Shown here: in pieces, positions 51,243 through 61,533 of the stretch
How the letters are laid out: each line of letters starts with the position of its first letter
Position numbering within the stretch: position 1 is the stretch's first letter
Program-made: the position numbers and the translations under genes
The notes under the pieces: generated by a model
The model's input: the letters and a program-made list of their open reading frames with translations, nothing else
What the model was told of the DNA's origin: nothing
Databases searched by the model: none
Assembly (NCBI RefSeq): GCF_013304445.1
Contig: NZ_JAAITA010000001.1
Coordinates: 1 to 64,000, forward strand
DNA: 64,000 nt
From: Blautia hansenii
Lineage (GTDB): Bacteria; Bacillota; Clostridia; Lachnospirales; Lachnospiraceae
Direction: 5' to 3'

Positions 51243-52085
51243 ATGAAGAAACGATTTTTAGCAGCAGCTTTGGTATTGTGTATGACAGCAGGACTGGGTG
51301 CCTGCGGCGGAACGGAAGAAACGAATACAGAACCTGAAGAAATTCAGGTGTTTATTGCAGCGAGTTTAAATACCGTGATGACCGAACTGGCAGAGAAATA
51401 TAAGGAGGAGCACCCGGAGGTGAAAATTGTATACAATGCAGACAGCTCCGGTACCCTGCTGACCCAGATTGAAGAGGGATATGCCTGTGATATTTTCTTT
51501 TCCGCATCCCAGAAACAAATGGACCAGTTGGAGCAGGACGGACTGATTGTGGAGGGAACCCGCCGCAATGTGGTAAACAATCAGGTAGTGCTTCTGACTT
51601 TAAAAGACAGTGAAACAAAAGTAACCGGACTTAACAATTTGCAGGAAGCCAAAAGTATTGCTCTTGCAGGGGGCAGTGTACCGGTGGGCAAGTATACCCG
51701 GCAGGCTCTGGTGAATATGGGGATTTTGCCGCAGGCAGAGGACGTGTCCAAAATTACGACGCAGGAAGTGTCCGAAGGCTTAGGCGGTGTGGAAATCAGT
51801 GAGCAGGATAACGTAAGCAAGGCGCTTACTGCTGTGACAGAAGGGGCCTGTGAGGTGGGAACCACTTATTATTCGGATACCTACGGATATGAGGACAAGG
51901 TGAAAATTCTGGAAACTGTGGGATACGATTTGACCGGAGATGTGATTTATCCTATCTGCCGGGTGAAAAACCAGGAAGCAGATAAGGCACAGGAAGAAGC
52001 GGCTCAGGATTTTCTGGAATATGTGCTTTCCGATGAGGCAAAAGAAGTTTTTGAAAACTATTATTTTGACACGAATGTAGAGTAA
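51243..52085 (+). CDS. modA: Molybdate-binding lipoprotein
   Basis: 280 residues from ATG 51243 (AGGAG site). Lipoprotein signal with lipobox LGAC at about residue 22, then a two-lobe binding domain: VFIAASLNTVMTELAEKY, NADSSGTLLTQIEEG, ADIFFSASQKQMDQL-type region. Captures molybdate for ModBC. In operon with modB (10 bp gap) and the cofactor genes. Confidence 0.92.
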   Translation: MKKRFLAAALVLCMTAGLGACGGTEETNTEPEEIQVFIAASLNTVMTELAEKYKEEHPEVKIVYNADSSGTLLTQIEEGYACDIFFSASQKQMDQLEQDGLIVEGTRRNVVNNQVVLLTLKDSETKVTGLNNLQEAKSIALAGGSVPVGKYTRQALVNMGILPQAEDVSKITTQEVSEGLGGVEISEQDNVSKALTAVTEGACEVGTTYYSDTYGYEDKVKILETVGYDLTGDVIYPICRVKNQEADKAQEEAAQDFLEYVLSDEAKEVFENYYFDTNVE

Positions 52086-52095
52086 AGGAGAGGCC

Positions 52096-52800
52096 ATGGA
52101 AGCGTTGAAGCAGATACTGGAAAATCTGGACTGGAGTCCCCTTTGGATTTCCTTAAAAACAGGAATTGCCGCCACATTTTTCTCTTTTTTTCTGGGGATT
52201 TTTGCGGCGGCAAAGGCTATGAAGGCCGGAGGGAAAACAAGGGCCGTACTGGACGGTATACTCACGCTGCCCATGGTGCTGCCCCCTACGGCAGCGGGAT
52301 TTTTTCTTCTTCTGACCTTTAGCACCAGAAGGCCGGTGGGGGCATTTTTGTATGATTCCTTTCATATTAAAATCATACAGTCCTGGGCCGGGTGTGTGCT
52401 GGCGGCAGTGGTGATTGCCTTTCCCCTGATGTACCGCAATGCCAGGGGGGCTTTTGAACAGATAGATTCCAATCTGATTTATGCGGCCCGCACTTTGGGC
52501 ATGTCTGAGACAAAAATTTTCTGGAAGGTGGTGCTTCCCACTGCCGGACCGGGTGTGGCTGCGGGAACCGTGCTGACCTTTGCCAGGGCGCTGGGAGAAT
52601 ATGGTGCCACTTCTATGCTGGCGGGAAATATTCCGGGAAAAACAGGAACCATATCCCAGAAAATCGCTATGGTAATTCAGGACGGAGATTATGCCACGGC
52701 AGGCTTCTGGGTCGCTATTGTGCTTGTGGCAGCGTTTGGAATCCTGCTGGTTATGAACCTGGTGGCAGGAAGCAAAGGAAAGCGGAGAAAACGCTGGTAA
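52096..52800 (+). CDS. modB: Molybdate ABC transporter permease
   Basis: A 234-residue permease with five to six helices and the ABC loop LGMSETKIFWKVVLPTAGPGVAAGTVLTFARALGEYGAT characteristic of ModB/CysT. AAAGGAG site. Confidence 0.94.
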   Translation: MEALKQILENLDWSPLWISLKTGIAATFFSFFLGIFAAAKAMKAGGKTRAVLDGILTLPMVLPPTAAGFFLLLTFSTRRPVGAFLYDSFHIKIIQSWAGCVLAAVVIAFPLMYRNARGAFEQIDSNLIYAARTLGMSETKIFWKVVLPTAGPGVAAGTVLTFARALGEYGATSMLAGNIPGKTGTISQKIAMVIQDGDYATAGFWVAIVLVAAFGILLVMNLVAGSKGKRRKRW

Positions 52801-52850
52801 AAGTTTACCGAAAGGGGCAGATTTCGGATGGGGCCAAGAGGTGTATGTTT

Positions 52851-53888
52851 ATGGAAGTGAAAATAAAGAAAAAGTTGGAAAGGTTTCAGCTTGCTGTAGA
52901 GTTTTCCAGCGACTGCCGCCGCATTGGGATTCTGGGGGCGTCAGGAAGCGGAAAAAGTCTGCTGTTGCGAAGTCTGGCAGGAGTGGAAAGCGCAGATGAA
53001 GGGAAAATTGTGATTTGCGGCAGAACGTTACTGGATACGGAACAAAAAATCTGTGAAAAACCCCAGAAAAGGAAGGTAGGATATCTGTTTCAGAATTATG
53101 CCCTTTTTCCAACCATGACGGTGGAAGAAAATATTATGGCAGGTCTTTTGGTAAGCCCCAGGGAAAAGAGGCAAAAGGCCGCACAGTATATGGAAAAATT
53201 TCAATTAAAAGGTCTGGAAAAACGCCTTCCCCACGAACTCTCAGGAGGACAGCAGCAGAGAGCCGCACTGGCCAGAATGATGATATGCGAGCCGGAGGTG
53301 ATTCTTCTGGATGAGCCTTTTTCTGCGTTGGACGTATATCTGCGGGATCAGCTTCAAAGAGAGATGATGGAATTTTTGAAAGAGTATTCCGGAACGGTGA
53401 TTCTGGTTTCTCATAGTAGAGATGAGATTTATCGAATGAGTGAGGAAATGCTGGTCATGGACCATGGCCGGATTGTGGGGCAGGGGGAAACGAAAGCGCT
53501 GTTTCAAAATCCACGGACAAAGGTGACAGCACGCCTTACCGGATGCAAGAATATCGCCGATGTGCAGACAAAAGAACAGAATGAGATTGTGGTACCGGAC
53601 TGGGGCATAGCCTTTCCGATTCAAAACCGCAGCACGGAAGGCATACAATCCGTGGCGGTCCGCGCCCATGAATTTCTGATAAAAGAAGAGGAAAATTGTC
53701 TGTGCTTTCCTTTGCAAAAGCCCATTGTGACGGAGGATATGTTTGAGTATAATATTTCTTTTCTGGCAAGTCCAAAAGGAAAACAGAGGATTGACTGGAA
53801 GGTTTCCAAATATTTGTGGGAGAATGCGGGAAAGATACCGGAAAGGCTGTATTTGAAAGAGGAAAAACTGCTGTTTTTGTATGAGTAG
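52851..53888 (+). CDS. modC: Molybdate ABC transporter ATP-binding protein
   Basis: 345 residues. Walker A GASGSGKS, Q-loop LFQNYALFPTMTV, signature ELSGGQQQRAALARMM, Walker B VILLDEPFSALD, H-loop VSHSRDEIYRM. The C-terminal about 110 residues replace the usual MOP domain and are less conserved. ATG 52851 has better spacing from AAGAGG than ATG 52845. Confidence 0.92.
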   Translation: MEVKIKKKLERFQLAVEFSSDCRRIGILGASGSGKSLLLRSLAGVESADEGKIVICGRTLLDTEQKICEKPQKRKVGYLFQNYALFPTMTVEENIMAGLLVSPREKRQKAAQYMEKFQLKGLEKRLPHELSGGQQQRAALARMMICEPEVILLDEPFSALDVYLRDQLQREMMEFLKEYSGTVILVSHSRDEIYRMSEEMLVMDHGRIVGQGETKALFQNPRTKVTARLTGCKNIADVQTKEQNEIVVPDWGIAFPIQNRSTEGIQSVAVRAHEFLIKEEENCLCFPLQKPIVTEDMFEYNISFLASPKGKQRIDWKVSKYLWENAGKIPERLYLKEEKLLFLYE

Positions 53889-53901
53889 GAGATGACGTCT
53901 G

Positions 53902-54264
53902 ATGAAATTGAAAAATGTGTTGGTGGTTGTGAAGGATATTGAAAAATCCAGGGAGTTTTACCATGATTTATTTGGACTGGATACGATATTAGATCATGGG
54001 GGAAATATGATTTTAACAGAAGGTCTGGTGCTTCAGGACGAAAAAATCTGGAGAGACTTTGTGGGAAAAGAAATTGTGCAAAAGAGCAATTCTTGTGAAC
54101 TTTATTTTGAAGAGCGGGATATAGAGGCGTTTGTGGAAAAACTTGAGGAACGTTATCCCGATATCGAATATGTCAACCGGCTTATGACCCATAGCTGGGG
54201 ACAGAAAATGGTTCGGTTTTACGATTTGGACGGTAATTTGATTGAGGTGGGGACGCCCATGTAA
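53902..54264 (+). CDS. VOC-family (glyoxalase/bleomycin-resistance) protein
   Basis: A 120-residue single VOC domain: NVLVVVKDIEKSREFYHDLFGLD, and later WGQKMVRFYDLDGNLIEVG with the metal-site Glu. Enzyme or binding activity unknown. GGAG site. It lies between modC and the nucleoside salvage genes on the same strand. Confidence 0.85.
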   Translation: MKLKNVLVVVKDIEKSREFYHDLFGLDTILDHGGNMILTEGLVLQDEKIWRDFVGKEIVQKSNSCELYFEERDIEAFVEKLEERYPDIEYVNRLMTHSWGQKMVRFYDLDGNLIEVGTPM

Positions 54265-54304
54265 CAGCAAATAGAAAAAATTTTTCATGAGAGGAGACGG
54301 TATT

Positions 54305-55087
54305 ATGCAAAACTATTCAGGGGAAGCAGGACTTCAGTATCATTTACAGATTCGCAGAGGGGACGTAGGACGGTATGTAATTTTGCCCGGTGATCCCAAG
54401 CGATGTGAGAAAATCGCAAAATATCTGGACAATCCTGTACTCATTGCAGACAGCCGGGAATACAAGACGTATACCGGATATCTGGACGGAGAAAAAGTCA
54501 GTGTGACTTCCACGGGAATCGGCGGGCCTTCGGCGTCTATTGCTCTGGAGGAACTGGTGCAATGCGGCGCGGACACCTTTGTCCGTGTGGGAACCTGCGG
54601 CGGTATGGATACAGAAGTAAAGGGCGGCGACCTTGTGATTGCCACAGGCGCTATCCGTATGGAGGGAACCAGCAAGGAATATGCGCCCATTGAATATCCG
54701 GCAGTACCTAATCTGCAGGTAACAAACGCACTGGTGGAGGCGGCCGGACGCTGCGGCTGTACTTACCACACAGGTGTGGTGGAGTGCAAAGATGCGTTTT
54801 ACGGACAGCACGAGCCGGAGACAAAGCCGGTGAGTTATGAACTGCTGAACAAGTGGGAAGCCTGGCTGCGCATGGGCTGTAAAGCCTCAGAAATGGAATC
54901 CGCTGCACTGTTTATTGTGGGAAATTATCTGAAAGTGCGAGTGGGAACAGACCTGCTGGTGATAGGAAACCAGGAGAGAGAAAAGCAGGGGCTTGAGAAC
55001 CCCATTGTACATGACACGGAAACCGCGATTCGCGTAGCAGTAGAGGGAATTCGTCTGCTGATTCAGAAAGACAGGGAAAGTGTATGA
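54305..55087 (+). CDS. udp: Uridine phosphorylase
   Basis: 260 residues from ATG 54305 (GAGGAG). Phosphate site [45 protein letters not shown], and ribose site [14 protein letters not shown]. Splits uridine with phosphate to uracil and ribose-1-phosphate. Stop overlaps cdd start. Confidence 0.9.
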   Translation: MQNYSGEAGLQYHLQIRRGDVGRYVILPGDPKRCEKIAKYLDNPVLIADSREYKTYTGYLDGEKVSVTSTGIGGPSASIALEELVQCGADTFVRVGTCGGMDTEVKGGDLVIATGAIRMEGTSKEYAPIEYPAVPNLQVTNALVEAAGRCGCTYHTGVVECKDAFYGQHEPETKPVSYELLNKWEAWLRMGCKASEMESAALFIVGNYLKVRVGTDLLVIGNQEREKQGLENPIVHDTETAIRVAVEGIRLLIQKDRESV

Positions 55088-55539
55088 CAGAACAGGAAAA
55101 AAGAACCTTAGTGAATCGGGCTTTGGAGGCCAGAACCTTTGCGTATGCCCCTTATTCTCATTTTCAGGTAGGGGCGGCGCTGCTGACAAAGGAGGGACAG
55201 ATTTTTACCGGCTGCAATATTGAAAATGCTGCTTACAGTCCTACCAACTGTGCGGAACGGACTGCAGTTTTTAAGGCGGTTTCTGAGGGAGTCAGAGCGT
55301 TTGCTGCCATTGCCATTGTGGGCGGTATGGAAGGGAGAGAACCAACAGACTTGACAGCGCCCTGCGGTGTATGCAGACAGGTGTTTATGGAATTTTGCGA
55401 GCCAAAAGAGTTTCGGATTCTTTTGGGAAAAGGCGACAAAACATGGGAAGAATATACTTTAGAGGAGTTGCTTCCCCTGGGATTTTCGGGAAAAAATCTG
55501 GAAATGCCGGAAGAGGAAAGGGACAGAAATCACGCATAA
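55084..55539 (+). CDS. cdd: Cytidine deaminase
   Basis: A 151-residue zinc enzyme. [23 protein letters not shown] with catalytic Glu and first Zn Cys, and [12 protein letters not shown] with the other two cysteines. Converts cytidine or deoxycytidine to uridine for the phosphorylase. Overlaps udp by 4 bp. Confidence 0.93.
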   Translation: MTEQEKRTLVNRALEARTFAYAPYSHFQVGAALLTKEGQIFTGCNIENAAYSPTNCAERTAVFKAVSEGVRAFAAIAIVGGMEGREPTDLTAPCGVCRQVFMEFCEPKEFRILLGKGDKTWEEYTLEELLPLGFSGKNLEMPEEERDRNHA

Positions 55540-55570
55540 ACTTGGAACCATACAGAAAGGAAGGTTGCAT

Positions 55571-56758
55571 ATGAAGTATCGGAGAATTTTTACCATTGTA
55601 CTGGATTCCCTGGGAATCGGGGCTATGCCGGATTCTGAAAAATACGGAGATATCAGGGTGGACACTTTAGGGCATATTGCAGAGAAAAAAGAGAATTTTC
55701 GGATTCCAAATCTGCAGAAACTGGGCATTGCCAATCTTCATAAACTGAAGAATATTCCGGAAGCGGAACGTCCAATGGCCTGCTATATGAAACTGCAGGA
55801 GAGAAGCTGCGGCAAGGATACCATGACGGGACACTGGGAAATGATGGGGCTGCATGTGACAAAACCATTCAAAACTTTTACGGAAAACGGCTTTCCACCG
55901 GAGCTCATCCGGGAACTGGAACAGCGTACAGGCAGAACCATTATTGGAAACAAAAGCGCCAGCGGAACAGAAATCTTAGAAGAACTGGCAGAGCAGGAAA
56001 TCCGGGAAGGAAAACTGATTGTGTACACTTCTGCAGATTCGGTTCTCCAAATCTGCGGCAATGAAGAAACCATGGGACTGGAAACCCTGTACCATTACTG
56101 TGAAATCGCCAGAGAACTGACCATGCGGGATGAGTGGAAGGTGGGACGCGTCATTGCAAGACCCTATACCGGAAAGAAAAAAGGAGCGTTTAAGCGGACG
56201 GCAAACCGCCATGACTATGCTTTAAAACCCTATGGAAAAACGGCGCTGGACAGCTTAAAAGAAGCCGGACTTTCCGTGATTTCCGTGGGAAAGATTTACG
56301 ATATTTTTGACGGACAGGGGCTGACAGAATCCAATAAATCTCAAAGCTCGGTACACGGCATGGAACAGACCACAGACCTTGCGAAAAGAGACTTTACAGG
56401 GCTGTGTTTTACCAATTTGGTGGATTTTGATGCTCTGTGGGGACACAGAAGAAATGTCCAGGGATATGCAGAGGAACTGGAGCGTTTTGATGAAAAGCTG
56501 GGTGTGCTGCTTTCTGTGCTGCGGGAAGATGATTTGCTGATTCTCACTGCTGACCATGGCAATGACCCGACGTATACAGGAACAGACCACACCAGAGAAC
56601 AGGTGCCGTTTCTGGCCTATTCTCCTTCTATGAAGGAGGGGAAAAATCTGGGGGTCAGTGATACGTTTGCCGTAATTGGCGCTACCATTGCAGACAATTT
56701 CTGCGTAGCAATGCCGGAAGGAACCATTGGTACTTCCCTGTTAAAAGAACTTCTGTAA
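55571..56758 (+). CDS. deoB: Phosphopentomutase
   Basis: 395 residues from ATG 55571 (GGAAGG). Metal ligands in [15 protein letters not shown] and [22 protein letters not shown]; phospho-site Thr in [10 protein letters not shown]. Interconverts (deoxy)ribose-1- and -5-phosphate, linking nucleoside phosphorolysis to deoC. Confidence 0.94.
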   Translation: MKYRRIFTIVLDSLGIGAMPDSEKYGDIRVDTLGHIAEKKENFRIPNLQKLGIANLHKLKNIPEAERPMACYMKLQERSCGKDTMTGHWEMMGLHVTKPFKTFTENGFPPELIRELEQRTGRTIIGNKSASGTEILEELAEQEIREGKLIVYTSADSVLQICGNEETMGLETLYHYCEIARELTMRDEWKVGRVIARPYTGKKKGAFKRTANRHDYALKPYGKTALDSLKEAGLSVISVGKIYDIFDGQGLTESNKSQSSVHGMEQTTDLAKRDFTGLCFTNLVDFDALWGHRRNVQGYAEELERFDEKLGVLLSVLREDDLLILTADHGNDPTYTGTDHTREQVPFLAYSPSMKEGKNLGVSDTFAVIGATIADNFCVAMPEGTIGTSLLKELL

Positions 56759-56780
56759 AAGGACAAAAGGAGAAGCTTAC

Positions 56781-57428
56781 ATGGAAAAAAGAGAACTATT
56801 AAGCAGACTGGACCATACATTGTTAAAACAGACAGCCACCTGGGAAGAAATTCGCAGGATTTGTGAAGAAGGAATGAAATATCAGACCGCGTCGGTGTGT
56901 ATTCCGCCCTGCTATGTAAAAAGGGCAAAGGAGTACGTGCAGGACAAAGTAAACATCTGCACGGTTATTGGATTTCCCAATGGAAATACCACAACGGCTG
57001 TAAAGGTTTTGGAAACCAGAGATGCCGTGGAGAACGGTGCAGATGAAATAGATATGGTGATCAATCTGGGCATGGTAAAGGAACGGGATTATGACCGGGT
57101 GCTGGAGGAAATCCAGGCTGTGAAGCAGGCCTGCGGCGGGAAAGTTTTAAAGGTGATTATAGAAACCTGTCTGCTCACAGAAGACGAAAAGCTGGAAATG
57201 TGCCGTGTAGTCACCCGGTCCGGTGCAGAATACATTAAGACATCCACGGGTTTTTCCACAGGCGGCGCTACTTTTGCAGATGTAGAGCTGATGCGAAAAC
57301 ATGTGGGAGAGCAGGTGAAGGTGAAAGCAGCCGGAGGAATTTCTTCTGTGGAAGATGCGGAGAAATTTCTGGATTTGGGTGCAGACCGTCTGGGTACCAG
57401 CAGACTGATAACCTTGTTGGAAACATAA
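56781..57428 (+). CDS. deoC: Deoxyribose-phosphate aldolase
   Basis: A 215-residue class I aldolase. Schiff-base Lys in [15 protein letters not shown] and second Lys in [11 protein letters not shown]. Splits deoxyribose-5-phosphate to glyceraldehyde-3-phosphate and acetaldehyde. AAAGGAG before ATG 56781. End of the salvage operon. Confidence 0.95.
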   Translation: MEKRELLSRLDHTLLKQTATWEEIRRICEEGMKYQTASVCIPPCYVKRAKEYVQDKVNICTVIGFPNGNTTTAVKVLETRDAVENGADEIDMVINLGMVKERDYDRVLEEIQAVKQACGGKVLKVIIETCLLTEDEKLEMCRVVTRSGAEYIKTSTGFSTGGATFADVELMRKHVGEQVKVKAAGGISSVEDAEKFLDLGADRLGTSRLITLLET

Positions 57429-57452
57429 AATTTGTTTTTCTGAAAAAACTGC

Positions 57453-57483
57453 TTGACTTAGAGTGAACTTCAAGGAGTATGCT
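57453..57483 (+). promoter_or_regulatory. MerR-type promoter with 19-bp spacer and dyad
   Basis: TTGACT (57453-57458), 19-bp spacer, TATGCT (57478-57483). The spacer holds the dyad CTTAGAGTGAACTTCAAG. Overlong spacers with central dyads are hallmarks of MerR-activated promoters; a MerR gene is second in the operon. Confidence 0.8.
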
Positions 57484-57516
57484 GTCCTAAGAAGAGCAGA
57501 CAGGAGGACAAAAGAG

Positions 57517-58656
57517 ATGATATATAAAGAATTTCAGGACTTAAAACTTTCTTCCCTGGGGTTTGGCGCTATGCGCCTGCCCACACTGGGAGACCAGCCG
57601 GATGCAGCCATTGACGAAGAAAGAACTGCGGGAATGATTGCCCGCGCTATAGAGAACGGTGTGAATTATTTTGATACGGCTTACGGTTATCACAATGGAC
57701 AGTCAGAAGTGGTTATGGGAAAACTGCTGCGCAAATATCCAAGAGACAGCTACTGTCTGGCCAGTAAATTTCCGGGCTATGATTTGTCCAATATGAACAA
57801 GGTGGAGGAAATTTTTGAAGAGCAGCTGAAAAAATGCGGCGTGGAGTATTTTGATTTTTACCTTTTGCACAATGTGTATGAGAAAAACATAGATGCCTAT
57901 CTGAATCCTGAATATGGGATTCTGGAATATCTGCTGCAGCAGAAGAAAGCAGGCAGAATCCGTCATCTGGGCTTTTCGGCACATGCCAGATATGAGACAC
58001 TGGAGCACTTTCTGAAAGCCTGCGGAGAGCATATGGAATTCTGCCAGATTCAGTTAAACTATCTGGACTGGAAACTGCAGGACGCAAAAGCCAAGGTAGA
58101 GCTTTTAAATGCGTATCATATGCCTGTCTGGGTCATGGAACCTTTAAGAGGAGGACGTCTGGCACAGCTTTCAGAGGAAAATACAGAAAAGCTGAAAACG
58201 CTTCGTCCGGAGGAAGAAATTCCGGCATGGGCTTTCCGCTTCCTTCAGAGCGTACCTGGTGTGACTGTGGTTTTATCCGGAATGTCGAACATGGAGCAGA
58301 TGGAGAAAAATATCTACACTTATGAGGAGGATAAACCTTTAAGTGAAGGGGAACAGAAGGTGCTGGCAGAGGTGACAGACAGTATGCTGGACACGCTCCC
58401 CTGTACAGCCTGTCGTTATTGTGTAACGCACTGCCCCAAAGGACTGGACATTCCTACCTTGCTTTCCATGTATAATGAAATGCGTTTTGCCAATAACATC
58501 ATTGTCCAGATGGCGGCGGATGCCCTGGAAGAAGAGAAGCGTCCGGCGGCCTGTATCGGCTGTAAAAGCTGTGAGGCAGTTTGTCCTCAGATGCTGCAGA
58601 TTTCTCATGCCATGAAAGATTTTGCCGAGAAACTGAAGCAGCCTGCAGGACTTTAA
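57517..58656 (+). CDS. Aldo/keto reductase with C-terminal ferredoxin domain
   Basis: 379 residues from ATG 57517 (AGGAGG). N-terminal TIM-barrel AKR: LGFGAMRLPTLGDQP, NYFDTAYGYHNGQSE with catalytic Tyr, YFDFYLLHNVYE. C-terminal 4Fe-4S motifs CTACRYCVTHCPKG and CIGCKSCEAVCPQ. Oxidoreductase with electron-transfer module; substrate unknown. Transcribed from a MerR-type promoter together with merR. Confidence 0.88.
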   Translation: MIYKEFQDLKLSSLGFGAMRLPTLGDQPDAAIDEERTAGMIARAIENGVNYFDTAYGYHNGQSEVVMGKLLRKYPRDSYCLASKFPGYDLSNMNKVEEIFEEQLKKCGVEYFDFYLLHNVYEKNIDAYLNPEYGILEYLLQQKKAGRIRHLGFSAHARYETLEHFLKACGEHMEFCQIQLNYLDWKLQDAKAKVELLNAYHMPVWVMEPLRGGRLAQLSEENTEKLKTLRPEEEIPAWAFRFLQSVPGVTVVLSGMSNMEQMEKNIYTYEEDKPLSEGEQKVLAEVTDSMLDTLPCTACRYCVTHCPKGLDIPTLLSMYNEMRFANNIIVQMAADALEEEKRPAACIGCKSCEAVCPQMLQISHAMKDFAEKLKQPAGL

Positions 58657-58672
58657 GAAAGGATGGAAGTGT

Positions 58673-59068
58673 ATGACCATTGCGGAAGCCAGTAAAAAAT
58701 ACGATATTTCAGCGGATACCCTGCGGTATTATGAGAGAATCGGTCTGATTCCTCCGGTTCCCAGAACCAAAAGCGGAATTCGCGACTATGACGAAGCCTC
58801 CTGCGGCTGGATACAGCTTATGAAGTGTATGCGGAAGGCCGGAGTGCAAATCGAAGCACTGATTGAGTATGTGGCGCTTTACCAGCAGGGCGAAGAAACG
58901 GCCCGTGCCAGAAAAGCCATTTTAGAGGAGCAGAGAGAGCAGTTGCGTATGCGTCTGGAAGAGATGCAGGAATCTTTGCATCTGTTGGATAAAAAAATTC
59001 AGCATTATGAAGAGACTGTCTGTGCGGCAGAGGAAAATTTAAGAAAGATAGAGAAGGAGAGAGGCTGA
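58673..59068 (+). CDS. MerR-family regulator
   Basis: A 131-residue protein. Winged HTH MTIAEASKKYDISADTLRYYERIGLIPPVPRT, then a coiled-coil dimerisation helix. No conserved C-terminal metal cysteines beyond one, so a metal sensor is unlikely; NmlR/AdhR-type aldehyde or stress sensing fits. 16 bp after the Fe-S reductase gene and probably autoregulated through 57453-57483. Confidence 0.88.
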   Translation: MTIAEASKKYDISADTLRYYERIGLIPPVPRTKSGIRDYDEASCGWIQLMKCMRKAGVQIEALIEYVALYQQGEETARARKAILEEQREQLRMRLEEMQESLHLLDKKIQHYEETVCAAEENLRKIEKERG

Positions 59069-59083
59069 GAAGGCCTCTTTTCT
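59060..59083 (+). terminator. Terminator after merR
   Basis: AGAGGC tgagaag GCCTCT followed by TTTTC; the stem overlaps the end of merR. Confidence 0.7.
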
Positions 59084-59087
59084 GTCT

Positions 59088-59115
59088 TTGCAAAGTATTT
59101 TTTACATGGTATAAT
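59088..59115 (+). promoter_or_regulatory. Promoter of the acyltransferase-like gene
   Basis: TTGCAA (59088-59093), 16-bp spacer, TATAAT (59110-59115) with upstream TGG. Confidence 0.7.
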
Positions 59116-59149
59116 GCAGAAAATACCAGTAAAAAGGGGGAAAAACAAC

Positions 59150-59974
59150 ATGAAAACATGGAGAGAAATCGCAGAACTTACAGGCTTTTCCGGGGAAGCC
59201 TTACAGGAATTAGAAGAAACAGAAAAGCAGGCAAGGGGAAACCTGTCAAAGGACGGAAACCTGCAGCAGATATTGAAAAATCTCACAGACCCCTTTTGCT
59301 GGGAGGATGCAAGAAAAGGTTTGAAGAACTTGCTGCAGACAGATAAGAAAGGCATGAACATGTTGCTCTGCATGCTGACAGCCTGTGGGTATACCTATGA
59401 AAAATATGAAAATCTGGGAATTTCAGAAGAAATTTTTGCAGAAACTATGAAGTGCTTTTGGCGCTTTGTACAGGAACATCAGGTCAGCTATGGCTGTTAT
59501 GGATTTGACCGGGATTTCTGGACAGGCAGACAGCTTTCTCTGCAGTTGTTCCGCTTGGGAGAACTGGAGTATGAGATGTGCACACAGAAGGAAAAAAAGA
59601 CCATTGCGGTACATATTCCCTCGGATGCGGACATCAGCAGTGAGAAAGTACAGGAATCTTTACACCAGACCCGGGAATTTTTTGAAAGGTACTATCCAAA
59701 TTACAGACAGGCGCCGTATACCTGTGAATCCTGGCTTTTAAGTCCTGCTTTAAAGGATTTACTGCCTCCGAATTCCCGAATTTTAAACTTTCAGGCGCTT
59801 TTTGAAGTGGATAAAGTGCATTGGGAATCAGATGCAGTGCTGGAATGGGTTTTCCAGAAAAGGGGGAATTCCCTGGAGGAACTGCCGGAAGATACTTCTT
59901 TGCAGAGAAAAATGAAAGCCTATCTTTTGGACGGGGGAAAAGTAGGAGAAGCTTTTGGATACCTGAAAGCATAG
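59150..59974 (+). CDS. Acyltransferase-domain (NAT_N/GNAT_C) protein
   Basis: 274 residues from ATG 59150 (GGGGG site). The C-terminal half has the GNAT_C pattern: AVHIPSDADISSEKVQESLH, ESWLLSPALKDLLPPNSRIL and FQALFEV. N-terminal about 120 residues are the helical NAT_N partner. Function not established; possibly N-acyl transfer. Monocistronic. Confidence 0.65.
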   Translation: MKTWREIAELTGFSGEALQELEETEKQARGNLSKDGNLQQILKNLTDPFCWEDARKGLKNLLQTDKKGMNMLLCMLTACGYTYEKYENLGISEEIFAETMKCFWRFVQEHQVSYGCYGFDRDFWTGRQLSLQLFRLGELEYEMCTQKEKKTIAVHIPSDADISSEKVQESLHQTREFFERYYPNYRQAPYTCESWLLSPALKDLLPPNSRILNFQALFEVDKVHWESDAVLEWVFQKRGNSLEELPEDTSLQRKMKAYLLDGGKVGEAFGYLKA

Positions 59975-60089
59975 AAAACAGGAGAAAAAGAAAACTGGAC
60001 TGCTTAAAAATAAATAAACTGGTTATTTTAACAAGGACAGTTTTGGTTTAAGATGCATATCAATCACAAAAGAAAGGGAGAGATTGGAA

Positions 60090-60965
60090 ATGGTAAATGA
60101 GAGATATGCATTAAATAAGCAGTTGGCACAGATGTTAAAAGGCGGAGTAATTATGGACGTCACCACTCCGGAACAGGCAAAGATTGCAGAAGAAGCGGGA
60201 GCCTGCGCTGTTATGGCCCTGGAGAGGATTCCGGCTGATATACGGGCTGCAGGCGGCGTGGCCAGAATGAGTGACCCGAAAATGATAAAGGGTATTCAGG
60301 AAGCGGTGTCCATTCCGGTTATGGCGAAATGCAGAATCGGTCATTTCGCGGAAGCACAGATACTGGAAGCCATTGAAATTGATTACATAGATGAGAGTGA
60401 AGTCCTCTCTCCGGCAGACGATGTCTACCACATTGACAAACGGAAATTTCAGGTACCCTTTGTCTGCGGTGCAAAAGATTTGGGCGAAGCCCTTCGGAGA
60501 ATTCAGGAGGGCGCTTCTATGATTCGAACAAAAGGAGAACCGGGAACGGGAGATGTAGTGCAGGCCGTGCGCCATATGCGGAAAATGAACCAGGAGATTG
60601 CAAAAATTGGGGCTATGAAGGAAGCGGAACTCTTTGAAGAGGCCAAGAATCTGCGGGTACCCTACGAACTGGTCGCTTATGTACATGAGCACAGACGTCT
60701 TCCGGTCGTAAACTTTGCTGCAGGCGGCGTAGCCACTCCGGCGGACGCGGCTCTGATGATGCAGCTGGGTGCAGAGGGAGTCTTTGTAGGCTCCGGTATT
60801 TTTAAATCCGGGAATCCGAAGAAACGCGCGGCAGCCATTGTAAAAGCAGTGACCAATTATCAGGACAGCAAACTGCTGGCAGAACTGTCAGAGGATTTAG
60901 GGGAAGCCATGGTGGGAATCAATGAGCAGGAAATACAGCTTCTTATGGCAGAGAGGGGAAAATAG
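60090..60965 (+). CDS. pdxS: Pyridoxal 5'-phosphate synthase lyase subunit
   Basis: A 291-residue enzyme. ATG 60090 after AGGGAG. Conserved [36 protein letters not shown], lysine in [11 protein letters not shown], and [16 protein letters not shown]. Makes PLP from ribose-5-phosphate, glyceraldehyde-3-phosphate and ammonia delivered by PdxT. One base before pdxT. Confidence 0.96.
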   Translation: MVNERYALNKQLAQMLKGGVIMDVTTPEQAKIAEEAGACAVMALERIPADIRAAGGVARMSDPKMIKGIQEAVSIPVMAKCRIGHFAEAQILEAIEIDYIDESEVLSPADDVYHIDKRKFQVPFVCGAKDLGEALRRIQEGASMIRTKGEPGTGDVVQAVRHMRKMNQEIAKIGAMKEAELFEEAKNLRVPYELVAYVHEHRRLPVVNFAAGGVATPADAALMMQLGAEGVFVGSGIFKSGNPKKRAAAIVKAVTNYQDSKLLAELSEDLGEAMVGINEQEIQLLMAERGK

Positions 60966-60966
60966 G

Positions 60967-61533
60967 ATGAAAATCGGAATACTTGCAGTGCAGGGCGCGT
61001 TTCTGGAACACCGAAAAAAGCTGGAAGCCCTTGGCGCACAATGCGTGGAAATTCGTCAGAAAGGTGACTTGCAGGAAGCCTTTGACGGTCTGGTTCTGCC
61101 GGGCGGGGAAAGCACAGTACAGGGAAAACTTCTGCGGGAACTGGATATCTTTGAGGGCCTGAAAGAGCGGATTATCCGGGGAATACCTGTGCTTGCCACC
61201 TGCGCGGGGCTGATTCTGCTGGCCGAAGCGTGTGTAAACGACCCTCATGTATATTTCGGTACCCTTCCCGTAACGGTAAAGCGAAATGCATATGGCAGAC
61301 AGCTTGGCAGCTTTCACACAATACAGGAAATGAAAGGAATCGGCACAGTGCCTATGACCTTCATTCGTGCTCCCTATGTGGAAAAAGCAGACCCGGCTGT
61401 AGAGATTCTCGCCCGGGCAGAGGGAAAAATCGTGGCGGTCCGGTACGGCAGACAGTATGGGCTGGCCTTTCATCCCGAACTGGATACAGATAACAGGATT
61501 CATGAACTATTTTTAAAGGAGTGCAGAAAATGA
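60967..61533 (+). CDS. pdxT: Pyridoxal 5'-phosphate synthase glutaminase subunit
   Basis: A 188-residue class I glutaminase. GILAVQGAFLEH start, LPGGESTVQGKLL, catalytic Cys in VLATCAGLILLAE, His-Glu in AFHPELD. Releases ammonia to PdxS. Stop overlaps the LysR start. Confidence 0.95.
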   Translation: MKIGILAVQGAFLEHRKKLEALGAQCVEIRQKGDLQEAFDGLVLPGGESTVQGKLLRELDIFEGLKERIIRGIPVLATCAGLILLAEACVNDPHVYFGTLPVTVKRNAYGRQLGSFHTIQEMKGIGTVPMTFIRAPYVEKADPAVEILARAEGKIVAVRYGRQYGLAFHPELDTDNRIHELFLKECRK

